Positions 37,645-46,648 of a stretch of 64,000 bases of DNA are shown here, in pieces. This stretch comes from Paenibacillus oleatilyticus (lineage in GTDB: Bacteria; Bacillota; Bacilli; Paenibacillales; NBRC-103111). The DNA is taken from assembly GCF_018998565.1 (NCBI RefSeq), contig NZ_JAHNZO010000028.1, positions 1 to 64,000 on the forward strand. Direction: 5' to 3'. The notes below the pieces were generated by a model. It did not search any database. It was not told the DNA's origin and worked only from the letters and a program-made list of their open reading frames with translations. The position numbers and the translations under genes are program-made. Each line of letters opens with the position of its first letter. The stretch's first letter is position 1.

Positions 37645-38115
37645 TTATTTACCGTATTGCCCAAGGTATTTCGCAACGTCTTGCAGATACCTGGTTAAAC
37701 GCACACTGATCTCCGATCGAACTACATCACGAACGATACCGAATCGTTCTTCGTAACCTCGGCATATGATTTTGTAATAAATAACGAGGTCGATCTGCTC
37801 GTCGTTAATTACTTTAATGTTTCGTTTACTTAATTCCCGACGTAACGTGTGCATGTCTTTATGGATTTGATTCATAACGGTTTGCGCAGCGGTCAAAGAT
37901 AACCGCTTTAAGATATTTGTTGAGGCTCTTATTTCCTCGACATTCCGGTCAATTATGGTTAGCATATGCGGCAGCAGAATGTAATCCCGAGCCATGGTGT
38001 ATTCCTCGGGTGTCGGTCGAGAAGTTTTGGCTTCATTACGCGCCTCGTATTGCTCCGTGTGTTCCGTGAGCGTCATTTTCGACTGCCAGCGGCCATTCCC
38101 GTCTAGTTTACTCAT
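37645..38115 (-). CDS. YolD-like protein, partner of the disrupted Y-family polymerase
   Basis: 156 residues from ATG 38115 (MSKLDGNGRWQSKMTLTEHTEQY), overlapping the polymerase stop by ATGA. The N-terminal KLxGNGxW...LxEH pattern is that of YolD-like proteins found beside UvrX/YqjW-type polymerases. The rest is a helical domain with DYILLPHML, KRNIKVINDE and CRGYEERF. In B. subtilis such pairs belong to the LexA (SOS) regulon. Here the operon is cut off from its promoter by the 20-kb insertion, so expression is probably lost or low. Confidence 0.8.
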   Translation of the reverse strand: MSKLDGNGRWQSKMTLTEHTEQYEARNEAKTSRPTPEEYTMARDYILLPHMLTIIDRNVEEIRASTNILKRLSLTAAQTVMNQIHKDMHTLRRELSKRNIKVINDEQIDLVIYYKIICRGYEERFGIVRDVVRSEISVRLTRYLQDVAKYLGQYGK

Positions 38116-39341
38116 GCCCAATGACCCCCTATTTGAGCCGCTCTTTCAAATGCCTGAGCCGTTTTTAACAAGGACGATGCACGGATAATAGCCGTTGGTC
38201 CAAACCTCTCTTTCAGCGCATCGACTGTTTTTTCACGGTGAATCAATCGTTCTCGATTCTCAAATAAGTCAAGTTGATAAACATCATCTCTCGAAAGGTC
38301 CGTGAGCGTAATATGCAAATGAGTAAGAGGCAAGCCCTTCCAGTGCTCCAAAAAGAGTGAGCGTATAACCGGGCCAATTTCATGTTCCAAATGGGTAGGA
38401 CGCGGCAATGTTCTTTGCCTCCCGAAACTTGAAGACCGATGCCCGTCGGTTTCTGCAGCTCCTACTGCAACGACTCTGCCCATATATCCGTATCGCCTGG
38501 CACGACGGCAAACCTCCACGATAAGTTCGAGCATAAGCGGTTCAATGTCTTCGATCGTTCGATAGGTTTGCCATTTTAATGCCCTACCGTGGTTGATCAC
38601 TTTAATTTGACTTCGCATTCCGGTGACAACGGGACTCGGATCGATGCCATTCGCCGTTTGCCAGTAATATTCCGCCTGAATGTCACTTTGCCGGCCCATC
38701 CGGCAGCGCATCCGTTTTTTGAATTCACCGAGATCGAGACGCGCTATATCGCCGATGGTATGTAAGCCCATTCGAGCAAAATGGGAAGTCATGCGCCCGG
38801 CTACCATAAACATTTGATGGACAGGCAGGGACCAAAGGTCTTTTTCGATATTGTCATGGGTAAGTTTAAATATACCCGTGGGCCTTTTTTTTGCGAAATT
38901 ATCCGTTGCCATTTTGGCAAGGATTTTGTTGGGGCCGATACCGACACGGGACCATACTCCGGTTGAAAGCTTTACTCGGGTTTGTATCAAACGGGCAATC
39001 TCTTCAGCAGAACCGAACAAGGCCAACGATCCTGTCACATCGAGAAACTGTTCGTCGATGGAGAACGGTTCAACTTGATCTGTAATGGATTCGAAAATTT
39101 CTGTAATGAGCAGGGATACGGAAATATACGTTTGCATTCGTGGCCGTATGACGACCAATTCCGGGCATTTGGCCAGCGCTTCACCGACTCTTTGGGCTGT
39201 AGTCACACCGCGTGATTTTGCAGCCGGACAGGCAGCTAAAATAATTCCACTACGGCGTGCCGGGTCCCCGACCGCAACGGGTTTATCCCGATATTCCGGG
39301 TGCGCTGCTTTTTCGATACTCGCGTAAAAACTTTGCCCATC
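38112..39341 (-). pseudogene. Y-family DNA polymerase (UvrX/DinB-like), body of a gene split by the 20-kb element
   Basis: The frame reads, from 39341, D-G-Q-S-F-Y-A-S-I-E-K-A-A-H-P-E-Y then GVTTAQRVGEALAKCPELVVIRP, SIDEQFLDVTGSLALFG (catalytic Asp-Glu), IGPNKILAKMATDNFAKK, and ends near 38112. It is closely similar along its length to the intact copy at 47140-48408. Two stop codons (TAA, TGA) lie directly upstream at 39345-39350, inside the element. The missing start, M-Q-R-T-V-L-M-A-D, is at 59797-59771. The junction falls at the first catalytic Asp codon. Without its start the gene is probably not translated; GTG 39206 could give a piece lacking that Asp. Confidence 0.92.
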
Positions 39342-39558
39342 AATTTATCAAGACTAAAATATAAAAATTTTAATATTTTTGCGAATTATATCGTCGTTTA
39401 TATGTATATATCGAATCAGTATTTCTTAATGTCAACATAATTGACCAATCCACTTATTTACAATAAGATTTTATTACCAAGGTATAATTGATAAAGGCCA
39501 GCCTGTGTTTTTTTCATAGAAGATATTTTGTTACTAAAAAGAATCGGGAGTGAAATGC

Positions 39559-42500
39559 ATGATCGGTTGGAGAGTAACTGCAAATGATATAAGAAATTGG
39601 ACTGAAACTCAAAAACGACGATCAGAGGAAATACTGCCGCTTCTTGTAAAGAAACTAGTCCTAGCATCTTGTAAACCAAAACACATTGACTTCCCTTCCG
39701 GCGATTCAGTTGCAATAGGAGGTTGGGACGGAATATTAGAAGTTGAAGTAGGCAATGAATTTATTCCAGCAGGTGAATCGGGTTGGGAATTTGGGACTGA
39801 CAGTGGAGTAAAAGGCAAAGCGGATAGTGATTATGAAAAACGTAAAAGTAGTCCCTCTCCTTTTACACCAACAGACTCAACATTTGTTTTCGTGACGTCT
39901 CGCCTATGGACCAAAAGAAATGAATGGGTAGAATCCAAAAAGACTGACGGGTTTTGGAAAGATGTTAAGGCGATAAATGCCGAAAGTTTAGAAAATTGGT
40001 TAGAGCAATGCCCAGCCGTAAGTAGATGGTTTGCTGAAATTATCGGCAAAAGGTCTGCTAATCTTTGGGACGTGAATCAAGCGTGGGATAAAATATCTCA
40101 TTCAACAGCTGTTAATTTAACTCTAGATTTTTTCCTCCACGAGCGAGAGGATGAAAAGCTAGCTCTCGAAAAGGTATTAGAAGATTCACCTAACGTTATA
40201 AGAGTTAAGTCAAGATCAAAAATCGAATCATACGCCTTTATGCTAGCTGTAATACAATCTAACGTTTCTTACGAAGCTCGTTGCCTTGTTGTTAATAATC
40301 AAACTGCTTGGGATACTATAACAGATAATAATCAGAAGTTAATATTGATTCCCAACGGGTTTATCCCAAATGGTATAGGTGCAGCAATAAACAACGGACA
40401 CCATGTATTAATACCAGTTGATAATAAGGATACAAAAAAATCCTCTATCCTACTATCAAGGCAAACAAGATCCATTAGACAACAAGCAATAAAAAAACTA
40501 GGGTTTACAGACGATAAAGCAGCAGAAATATATCAAGACACAAAAGGGTATTTTGAACCAATTCTTCGGCATAAATATATGAATCCTATCGATTTTATCG
40601 AACCAAGTTGGCAATATAGAACTTCACCTGATGTGCTATTCGCCATGTTTTTTGCAACTGAATGGAATGAAGTAAATGAAAACGATCAAGAAATCCTTGC
40701 TTCTTTATCCAAGTTACCTTATCGAGATTTTGAAAAGGAAATTATAGAATTATCAACCTTAGAAGATCCACCAATTAGGAAAGTAGGATCTATCTGGCAA
40801 GTAATTTCAAAAATTGATCTGTGGCTAGCTATAGCACCATTGCTTGTAAAACAGTATTTGGATCGATTTGAATATGCCATTAATCAAGTAATATCAGAAA
40901 TAGACCCATCTGTAAAATTATCGAGTGAAGAGCGTCCTATGGCTAATATTATAGGCATTATACCATTATATTCAAGACAACTAAAGCAAGGTCTAGCTGA
41001 TAGCATGGTAATTATTTCGGTGTATGGAGACGAATATGTCGATGAAATTGATGGTGATAGACCATCACTATTAGTAAACTATTGGGTTAGGAATTTGTTT
41101 GAACAAAATAATAGCACCGCCTTTTGGTATTCAATTAATAGCATAGCAAGAGTCTTGGCTGAGGCTGCCCCGGATGCCTTTTTAGAAGCAGTGGAAGACG
41201 GCAGCAAAGGAACTGATTCGGCAATACTCGGTCTATTCAATACAGAAAAAGATGGGATTTTCGGGAGATGTAACCATTCTGGCCTTCTGTGGGCTTTAGA
41301 ATTATTATCTTGGAAGAAACAGTATTTTGGTAAAGTAAGCATGTGTTTATCGAGATTATCTGAAATTGACCCAGGCGGAAAAATGAGTAACCGCCCCTTT
41401 AACTCACTTGTAGAAATCTATCAGGGATGGATTAACAATACCTCGGTGACTCATGAGGAACGACTTCAAGTGTTGTCAAAAGTAATTATATCCAATCATC
41501 CTAGCGTTGCATGGCGATTAATGATAAAGCTGCTCTTAAATAATACAACCGTTTCGTCTGGTATTTGTGAGCCGGAATACCGTGATTGGTCCAATAACGT
41601 TAGTAAGGATACTACACGGAGTGAGCATATAAGTTACGTGAGCGCAATTGTTGATCTGCTTTTAGCCGAATCAAAAATTAATATCGAGGAAAAAGTTATA
41701 GACTTGATTCATAATTTTGATTCTTATAATGATGAACAGACGAGTAAAGTAATCGACCTAATGTTGAACTCGAATCTACAGTACACTAGCTTTGAAAAAC
41801 GAATGAAGATAATAGATGAACTGCGAGAAGTGATATCTCATCATCGCGAATTCCCAGAAGCAGGATGGGCTTGGCCAGAAACATTACTTTCAAGATTGGA
41901 GAAAGTATTAGATCATATTAACTTTGACGATATAATAAAAACCAACTTATTTTTGTTTAATGATACTTGGCCCAAACTTATAGATCCGATGAATAGAAAA
42001 GAGATAGACCACGATGAACGTGAAAAATACGTGGAAACCAAAAGAGTAATCGCATTTGAACAGATACTGACACAACTCGGACAAGGTGGCTTGCTTGAAT
42101 TAATAGCAAGTTCTAAATTACCAAGCCTTATTGGAAAAATAGCGTACAAATCAGTATTCGCACAAGAAGCAACAATCACAGCATTAAGCTGGTTGGGGAA
42201 CGATGACAATCGTGAATGGTTTGCTAAAGGTTTAATTTCAACCCTAGCTAGCGAAGACTTCGAATATGCAAAACAGTTATTGACAAGTATTAATGCTGAG
42301 TTTGCTATTAAGAAAGCGAAATTTTTGTTATGCATGCCTTTAAAAGCTGAGACGATAAAATTAGTTGCAGAATTACCGGCCCAAGGTATTAAAGAGTTTT
42401 GGTCTAACTTGAATCATTACAATATAAGTGAAAAAGATATCGAAACATTATCTCACGTGGCGTCCAAATTCCTTGAACATAACAGGCCACTAGCCGCGGT

Positions 42501-43350
42501 GGATGTGGTTGCTCAAGTATTTCATAGTGGTATAGATACAAGTAATCTAAGTAGTGGATTGATAGCATCTATCCTATTTAGGATCGCCACTAATCCAAGT
42601 GATATAGCTGATGTACCACTACAATATGTTCGATATGATATTATTAGTACGCTTGAATACATACAAGATTCAAGTGATTTACCCGAAGCAGAGATTAGAC
42701 AATTGGAATGGATATATTTAAAAATCTTTAAGTTTGATGACTTCACTCCTAAATTTCTAATGAAGAGCATCGCAGAAGAGCCAGCATTTTTCGTCCAATT
42801 AGTAACGTGGGCATTTAAAAGAAAACATGGGGAAGATCAGGTTGAAGAACTGAGCGAGGAATTACTAATTCAACGAGCTGAGATTTCAAGAGAATTACTT
42901 TCTAAAACTTCTAATTTACCAGGACAAAACGGAAAAGAAATTGATCAAAGTAAATTATATGAATGGGTAAGAACTGTAAGAAATGAGCTTGCAAAAGTAG
43001 ACCGTGAAGATATAGGAGACGATAGAATTGGTGCATATTTATCAAATTGTTCTGTTGGAGGAGACGGAATATGGCCGCATGAATCTGTTAGATTCATTAT
43101 TGAGAATGTACAAAGTAAAGTACTAGAGGTTGCATTTATTGTAGGGCATAGAAATGCAAGAGGAGTAACAGTCAGAAACCCTTATGACGGTGGTGAACAA
43201 GAGCGTTCTTTAGCGAGAAGCTACTGTAAAAACGCTGAATCAATTGAACTGGAATATCCAAGGACAGCAGATATACTTCGATCGATAGCTAAAAGTTATG
43301 AATCCGACGCAGCTAGGCAGGACAGGGACGTAGAGCTTAGAAATTTTTGA
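39559..43350 (+). CDS. Large candidate defence protein: nuclease-like N-terminus, degenerate NTPase region, helical repeats
   Basis: 1263 residues from ATG 39559 (SD GGGAG, 8-nt gap). Residues about 50-160 look like a restriction-endonuclease-type fold: GGWDGILEVEV (53-63), GWEFGTDSGVKGKADSDY (75-92), FVFVTSRLW and WLEQCPAVSRW. A region at 208-300 aligns in pattern with an NTPase (VIRVKSRSKIESYAFML where a P-loop is expected; HHVLIPVDN later), but GKS/T is missing, so ATP binding is doubtful. The remaining 900 residues are helical, repeat-like (scaffold or sensor). It stands alone, next to the left end. The large size, mobile context and nuclease-like start suggest an anti-phage or anti-plasmid role; this is inference. 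Confidence 0.6.
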   Translation: MIGWRVTANDIRNWTETQKRRSEEILPLLVKKLVLASCKPKHIDFPSGDSVAIGGWDGILEVEVGNEFIPAGESGWEFGTDSGVKGKADSDYEKRKSSPSPFTPTDSTFVFVTSRLWTKRNEWVESKKTDGFWKDVKAINAESLENWLEQCPAVSRWFAEIIGKRSANLWDVNQAWDKISHSTAVNLTLDFFLHEREDEKLALEKVLEDSPNVIRVKSRSKIESYAFMLAVIQSNVSYEARCLVVNNQTAWDTITDNNQKLILIPNGFIPNGIGAAINNGHHVLIPVDNKDTKKSSILLSRQTRSIRQQAIKKLGFTDDKAAEIYQDTKGYFEPILRHKYMNPIDFIEPSWQYRTSPDVLFAMFFATEWNEVNENDQEILASLSKLPYRDFEKEIIELSTLEDPPIRKVGSIWQVISKIDLWLAIAPLLVKQYLDRFEYAINQVISEIDPSVKLSSEERPMANIIGIIPLYSRQLKQGLADSMVIISVYGDEYVDEIDGDRPSLLVNYWVRNLFEQNNSTAFWYSINSIARVLAEAAPDAFLEAVEDGSKGTDSAILGLFNTEKDGIFGRCNHSGLLWALELLSWKKQYFGKVSMCLSRLSEIDPGGKMSNRPFNSLVEIYQGWINNTSVTHEERLQVLSKVIISNHPSVAWRLMIKLLLNNTTVSSGICEPEYRDWSNNVSKDTTRSEHISYVSAIVDLLLAESKINIEEKVIDLIHNFDSYNDEQTSKVIDLMLNSNLQYTSFEKRMKIIDELREVISHHREFPEAGWAWPETLLSRLEKVLDHINFDDIIKTNLFLFNDTWPKLIDPMNRKEIDHDEREKYVETKRVIAFEQILTQLGQGGLLELIASSKLPSLIGKIAYKSVFAQEATITALSWLGNDDNREWFAKGLISTLASEDFEYAKQLLTSINAEFAIKKAKFLLCMPLKAETIKLVAELPAQGIKEFWSNLNHYNISEKDIETLSHVASKFLEHNRPLAAVDVVAQVFHSGIDTSNLSSGLIASILFRIATNPSDIADVPLQYVRYDIISTLEYIQDSSDLPEAEIRQLEWIYLKIFKFDDFTPKFLMKSIAEEPAFFVQLVTWAFKRKHGEDQVEELSEELLIQRAEISRELLSKTSNLPGQNGKEIDQSKLYEWVRTVRNELAKVDREDIGDDRIGAYLSNCSVGGDGIWPHESVRFIIENVQSKVLEVAFIVGHRNARGVTVRNPYDGGEQERSLARSYCKNAESIELEYPRTADILRSIAKSYESDAARQDRDVELRNF

Positions 43351-43487
43351 CTAAAAATTGTCCCTATTTTGAAAATAAAGGTGATTTCTTATTGCTTAGT
43401 CCAAATTAATTAATTATATGCTACTTGCGCATTGTGCTTTAATTAAGAATTGGTAAAAGAATGTAGAGGACTCTAGCCCAACGATGG

Positions 43488-43551
43488 TGATATGCTCTCA
43501 TACAGCAGCAGGTTTAATTATTTAACCTGTCTACCGTATGGGAGCATATCA
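43488..43551. repeat. Large cruciform between convergent genes
   Basis: Arms TGATATGCTCTCATAC (43488-43503) and GTATGGGAGCATATCA (43536-43551) match at 15 of 16 positions. Inside them CAGGTT and AACCTG pair around TAATTATTT. It probably ends transcription from both sides, although no T tract follows. Confidence 0.7.
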
Positions 43552-43588
43552 TTTAAGGATTTGACGTTCACAAAAAACAAATTAACTA

Positions 43589-44143
43589 TTAATCAAGTGA
43601 ACACATTATTGCCGCAGCCGCTGCTCCTATAACAGCAAGAGGCCAAGCGCCCCCGGCGGCGAGGCCTATGGTCACTCCAACAGCAAAACCGCAGTCTCCG
43701 CTCAATGCGAGTACACTTCTATTATTGGTTTCGTTTTGGGACCTTAATTGTTCTTGTTTTTTTGGAATAAGACGTATAATCATATCCATAGTCTCAGCAA
43801 CATACGTTACGATACCGCCGTTACGCTCTATAAGGGATTTCCAATTTTGTTTCTGCTCCTCAGACATAATCTCATTATCATTAATCAATCTTTGGTGGAT
43901 CTGTTCAATAATTTCAGGGTTCCGGTTTACAAACTCTTTCAGCCATTGAGCATGATGCTCAGTCTCACTTAACAACTGGCTCATCTTATTTGTTAAATTA
44001 TGAAGCACATGCATTTCTGAGTCCGAGACCTCCTTGACTTCCTTTAAATGGCGAGATCTGACTGAATCCAAGGTGAGAAATTGGAAAAAGCAAGAGCCAG
44101 CTACTGTTGCTTGGTACTGTTCCATTAACGTGACTGAATACAT
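43589..44143 (-). CDS. Paralogue A: protein with hydrophobic Gly/Ala-rich Cys-bounded C-terminus
   Basis: 184 residues from ATG 44143 (MYSVTLMEQYQATVAGSC), SD AGGAG. Cysteines are only at 18, 151 and 181. Residues 25-140 are polar and helical with NGGIVTYVAETMD at 109-120. Then SGDCGF is followed by a 30-residue hydrophobic Gly/Ala stretch ending in CSLD. It is 123 nt downstream of paralogue B on the same strand and clearly homologous to it. No Sec signal peptide at the N-terminus. The layout resembles precursors with a long leader and a membrane-active C-terminal peptide (compare SdpC), but no known family is recognised and no processing or immunity gene is adjacent. Confidence 0.7.
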   Translation of the reverse strand: MYSVTLMEQYQATVAGSCFFQFLTLDSVRSRHLKEVKEVSDSEMHVLHNLTNKMSQLLSETEHHAQWLKEFVNRNPEIIEQIHQRLINDNEIMSEEQKQNWKSLIERNGGIVTYVAETMDMIIRLIPKKQEQLRSQNETNNRSVLALSGDCGFAVGVTIGLAAGGAWPLAVIGAAAAAIMCSLD

Positions 44144-44265
44144 ATTGGAATCTCCTTTTTCAATTTGAATTTGATATGGAAAATAATGCATTATTTTTTA
44201 ACAAGATTGATTTAATCCTTTTTTATTTTTAATAAAGGGTTTGATCAAAAGCAAACCTAAATAAG

Positions 44266-44832
44266 TTAAACGTCATGGGCACAAGCGCCAACTGCGGCAG
44301 TGGCTGCTCCCGCAGCAAGTATTACGTTCCCAGTCGCAGCAGCAACTAGCGCGAGACCGGCATAAAGACCACATCCAAAGCTAAAATCTCCAGATACAAA
44401 TCCACCATTCTTAATTTTGGTCTGTATTTTGGACTGCATAAGTTCTTGCTCACGTGGGATTTGTTGAACAATTGTATCCATAGCCTCAGTAATATACGTC
44501 ACAATGCCACCGTTTCGTTGAACAAAGAATTTCCAGTTTTCTTTCTGCTCCTTAGTCATCCCATTGTCACTAATCAATTTTTCGTGTATCTGTTCGAACA
44601 GTTCAGGGTGACGTTTTACGAGCTCTTTCAGTTGTTGAAACTGGTGTTTGCTTTCAGTCAACAGCTGATTCATATTGTTTGTTAACTCTTGAAGCACTAG
44701 TACATCTGACTCGTGAAGCTCATTAGATGTTTCAAGGTGGTTTGTCCACACCTTATCCAGAGCTAAAAGGTTGGTAATACACGAGGCAACTTCTGCTAAT
44801 TGATACTGCTCATTTAGCGTGGTTGAATACAC
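44266..44832 (-). CDS. Paralogue B: protein with hydrophobic Gly/Ala-rich Cys-bounded C-terminus
   Basis: 188 residues from GTG 44832 (MYSTTLNEQYQLAEVASC), chosen because it matches the start of paralogue A and has SD GGAGGGG 7 nt upstream; ATG 44838 is too close to the SD. Cysteines are at 18, 154 and 184, the same layout as in A, with Cys-X29-Cys at the C-terminus. NGGIVTYITEAMD is at 107-119 and SGDFSFGCG precedes the hydrophobic stretch. First gene of the pair. Function unknown; a two-peptide secreted or membrane-active system is the inferred model. Confidence 0.7.
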   Translation of the reverse strand: MYSTTLNEQYQLAEVASCITNLLALDKVWTNHLETSNELHESDVLVLQELTNNMNQLLTESKHQFQQLKELVKRHPELFEQIHEKLISDNGMTKEQKENWKFFVQRNGGIVTYITEAMDTIVQQIPREQELMQSKIQTKIKNGGFVSGDFSFGCGLYAGLALVAAATGNVILAAGAATAAVGACAHDV

Positions 44833-45246
44833 TTCCATACCCCTCCTTTTGTTTCAATGAGACTAAGGAAAATTGTTTAATTCAAAATTAATTTACAGGA
44901 ATAATTTACTCAAAAATTTTTGTCTTATACACCTACAACGCAGTGATATGTTTCTTTTGATGTACTCTTTCTTTTCTCTGCAATTAAATCCCCGAATATC
45001 ACATTGTACGCTGAAATAACGACACGCTCCCTCACATTGATCCAATACACTTCTGTATAGAGTCAGCGAAGCCTACCCAATCGAGCGAGGTAGAAGCTCC
45101 GGCCCCAAAAGCCTGCTCGCATACACCTCTCACCCAAAAAATCCAAAACTAAAACGATACCTCGATGACATAAAACGGCCGATTTCGACAAATATTACTT
45201 TTGTTAGGTTTTAATTGAACACACAGGCAGAATGGAGATCGACAAT
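44833..45246. other. Intergenic region between paralogue B and the tyrosinase gene
   Basis: About 410 bases with no gene. A weak minus-strand promoter for paralogue B may be present near 44880-44920 (TTGAGT-17-TAATTT). The left half is AT-rich and the right half more balanced, so a cargo boundary could lie here. No RNA gene or repeat was recognised. Confidence 0.5.
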
Positions 45247-46416
45247 ATGCACAAGCGAAAAGAGATACGTTCAATGACCGCAGAAGAATTGCTTGCTCTG
45301 CGCCGGGCGATGTTGGAACTACAACGCCGGAATGGGCCAGGAAGTTATATTTACCTAGCGGGGTATCATGGTATCCCACGAGGTTACTGCCCGCATGGAA
45401 GTCCACTGTTCCTTCCATGGCATCGGGCTTACATCCGTGTCTTTGAACAATCACTCCAGGCGATCGATTCGACAGTTGCATTACCTTTTTGGGATTGGAC
45501 GTCTAGCGAATCTTTCGCCGAAGGCATGGCTACCGCACATTCAGATATCTTCTTCAATGACGATGGAGGCAACCATCCGAATCCGCTCGCTTCAGGTCCA
45601 ATTGAGGATCGTAGTCGTCAAACTCGCCGAATTCCCCCACATAATCCAAATCGCTTGAGGAGCTTCGCCTTATCGTTGGAACTCTCGATGGAACAAAACG
45701 ACTACATTGAGTTTAACAATGGGATTGAGGGGCCCCATGGCAGTATTCACGTATGGGTCGGCGGCCCGGGTGGAGACATGACCTCCGTTCCTCGCGCGGC
45801 TTACGACCCCATTTTTTGGTCGCACCATGCCACAGTTGATCGGCAATGGGCAATATGGCAGAAGTGTAACCCCGAACAAAACCCGCAGCCCGAGTTAATG
45901 TCACAGGAATTACCTGGCTTTCCAGATTGGACAGTTGCCGATACAATTAAACTCTCTTCGCCCCGCCTTGATTATACCTACGAGGGGCTTGACACGCTCC
46001 AGTGCATGCTAGAGCGACGTCTTGAACCCGAGGACATCGTTCCTGAGAATGCTATTCGCGTGGGCAAGCCACGGATTATAGTAGAAGTACGAGATGTGGC
46101 TCGAGACGGGGAGTCCTTCATGGTAGACATATTTGTGCGGAGGAAACCATCTTCCGATGGGGCAACGTATGTCTTCGGTGGATCGTTTGGCATTCTTGGG
46201 ACTGAAGGTCTGCATGGAATGAACCACAACCATCACAATGCATTCAAGACTAGCCAGCGGGTCGACATTTCTGACGCCATTGATAAATTGGGGCTGCGCC
46301 GTGATGAGTCAGTCCAGTCGGTAGAACTACAACTCACGGCTATCAATAAGTTTGGAGATGTCGTGGATGCCGCAACACTCCCAATTGGCGGATTGGAATT
46401 ACTGATTATTCCATGA
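45247..46416 (+). CDS. Tyrosinase / polyphenol oxidase
   Basis: 389 residues from ATG 45247 (MHKRKEIRSMTAEELLALRRAM), SD GGAG with a 9-nt gap; ATG 45232 is possible. Type-3 copper sites: CuA histidines at 41 (GYHG), 50 (CPHGSPLF) and 59 (PWHRAY); CuB at 164 and 168 (PHGSIHVW) and 193-194 (FWSHHATVDRQW). A C-terminal beta-domain (about 265-389) resembles the plant-type polyphenol oxidase C-terminal domain. It oxidises phenols to quinones (melanin). No signal peptide. GC is higher than neighbouring cargo, which suggests a different origin. No caddie or copper chaperone gene is adjacent. Confidence 0.9.
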   Translation: MHKRKEIRSMTAEELLALRRAMLELQRRNGPGSYIYLAGYHGIPRGYCPHGSPLFLPWHRAYIRVFEQSLQAIDSTVALPFWDWTSSESFAEGMATAHSDIFFNDDGGNHPNPLASGPIEDRSRQTRRIPPHNPNRLRSFALSLELSMEQNDYIEFNNGIEGPHGSIHVWVGGPGGDMTSVPRAAYDPIFWSHHATVDRQWAIWQKCNPEQNPQPELMSQELPGFPDWTVADTIKLSSPRLDYTYEGLDTLQCMLERRLEPEDIVPENAIRVGKPRIIVEVRDVARDGESFMVDIFVRRKPSSDGATYVFGGSFGILGTEGLHGMNHNHHNAFKTSQRVDISDAIDKLGLRRDESVQSVELQLTAINKFGDVVDAATLPIGGLELLIIP

Positions 46417-46425
46417 AAGGAAGAT

Positions 46426-46463
46426 TGCCCTGCACCTTGTCAAGAGACAGGATGGAGGGCAAC
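46426..46463 (+). terminator. Inverted repeat after the tyrosinase gene
   Basis: TTGCCCT and AGGGCAA with a CTTGTC...GACAGG inner pairing, about 10 nt after the stop; a T tract is lacking. Confidence 0.5.
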
Positions 46464-46607
46464 TATTTGAAGGAAAAGGTCAGAAGATTATTTGAGCTTG
46501 CCCTTAGGGGGAGACCAGTCTCTATTTCAATTCAGACTTAGTTTACTATACATTTATGGAGTTAAATGGTATAATATTTATAAATCCGAAAGTATCGGTA
46601 ACCAAAT

Positions 46608-46638
46608 AGCCCAAAGGGAAAAAAGTACTCTTTGGGCT
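46608..46638 (-). terminator. Terminator of the polymerase-YolD operon
   Basis: AGCCCAAAG and CTTTGGGCT, perfect 9-bp arms with an A-rich loop, 10 nt after the yolD stop. It could act in both directions. Confidence 0.7.
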
Positions 46639-46648
46639 ATTTGTCTTC

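Noticed and set aside
39339-39341. ATC at both borders as a target-site duplication
   Set aside because: Joining the flanks needs only one ATC to restore the gene, and the second fits the terminal inverted repeat, so it is a shared core or coincidence, not proof of duplication.
39206-39341. Alternative GTG start giving a functional shortened polymerase
   Set aside because: It would lack the first catalytic Asp and the first beta-strand, and no SD is present.
46540-46638. A short plus-strand RNA from TATAAT at 46570 to the hairpin at 46608
   Set aside because: The -35 is poor (TATACA) and no T tract follows the hairpin; too weak to call.
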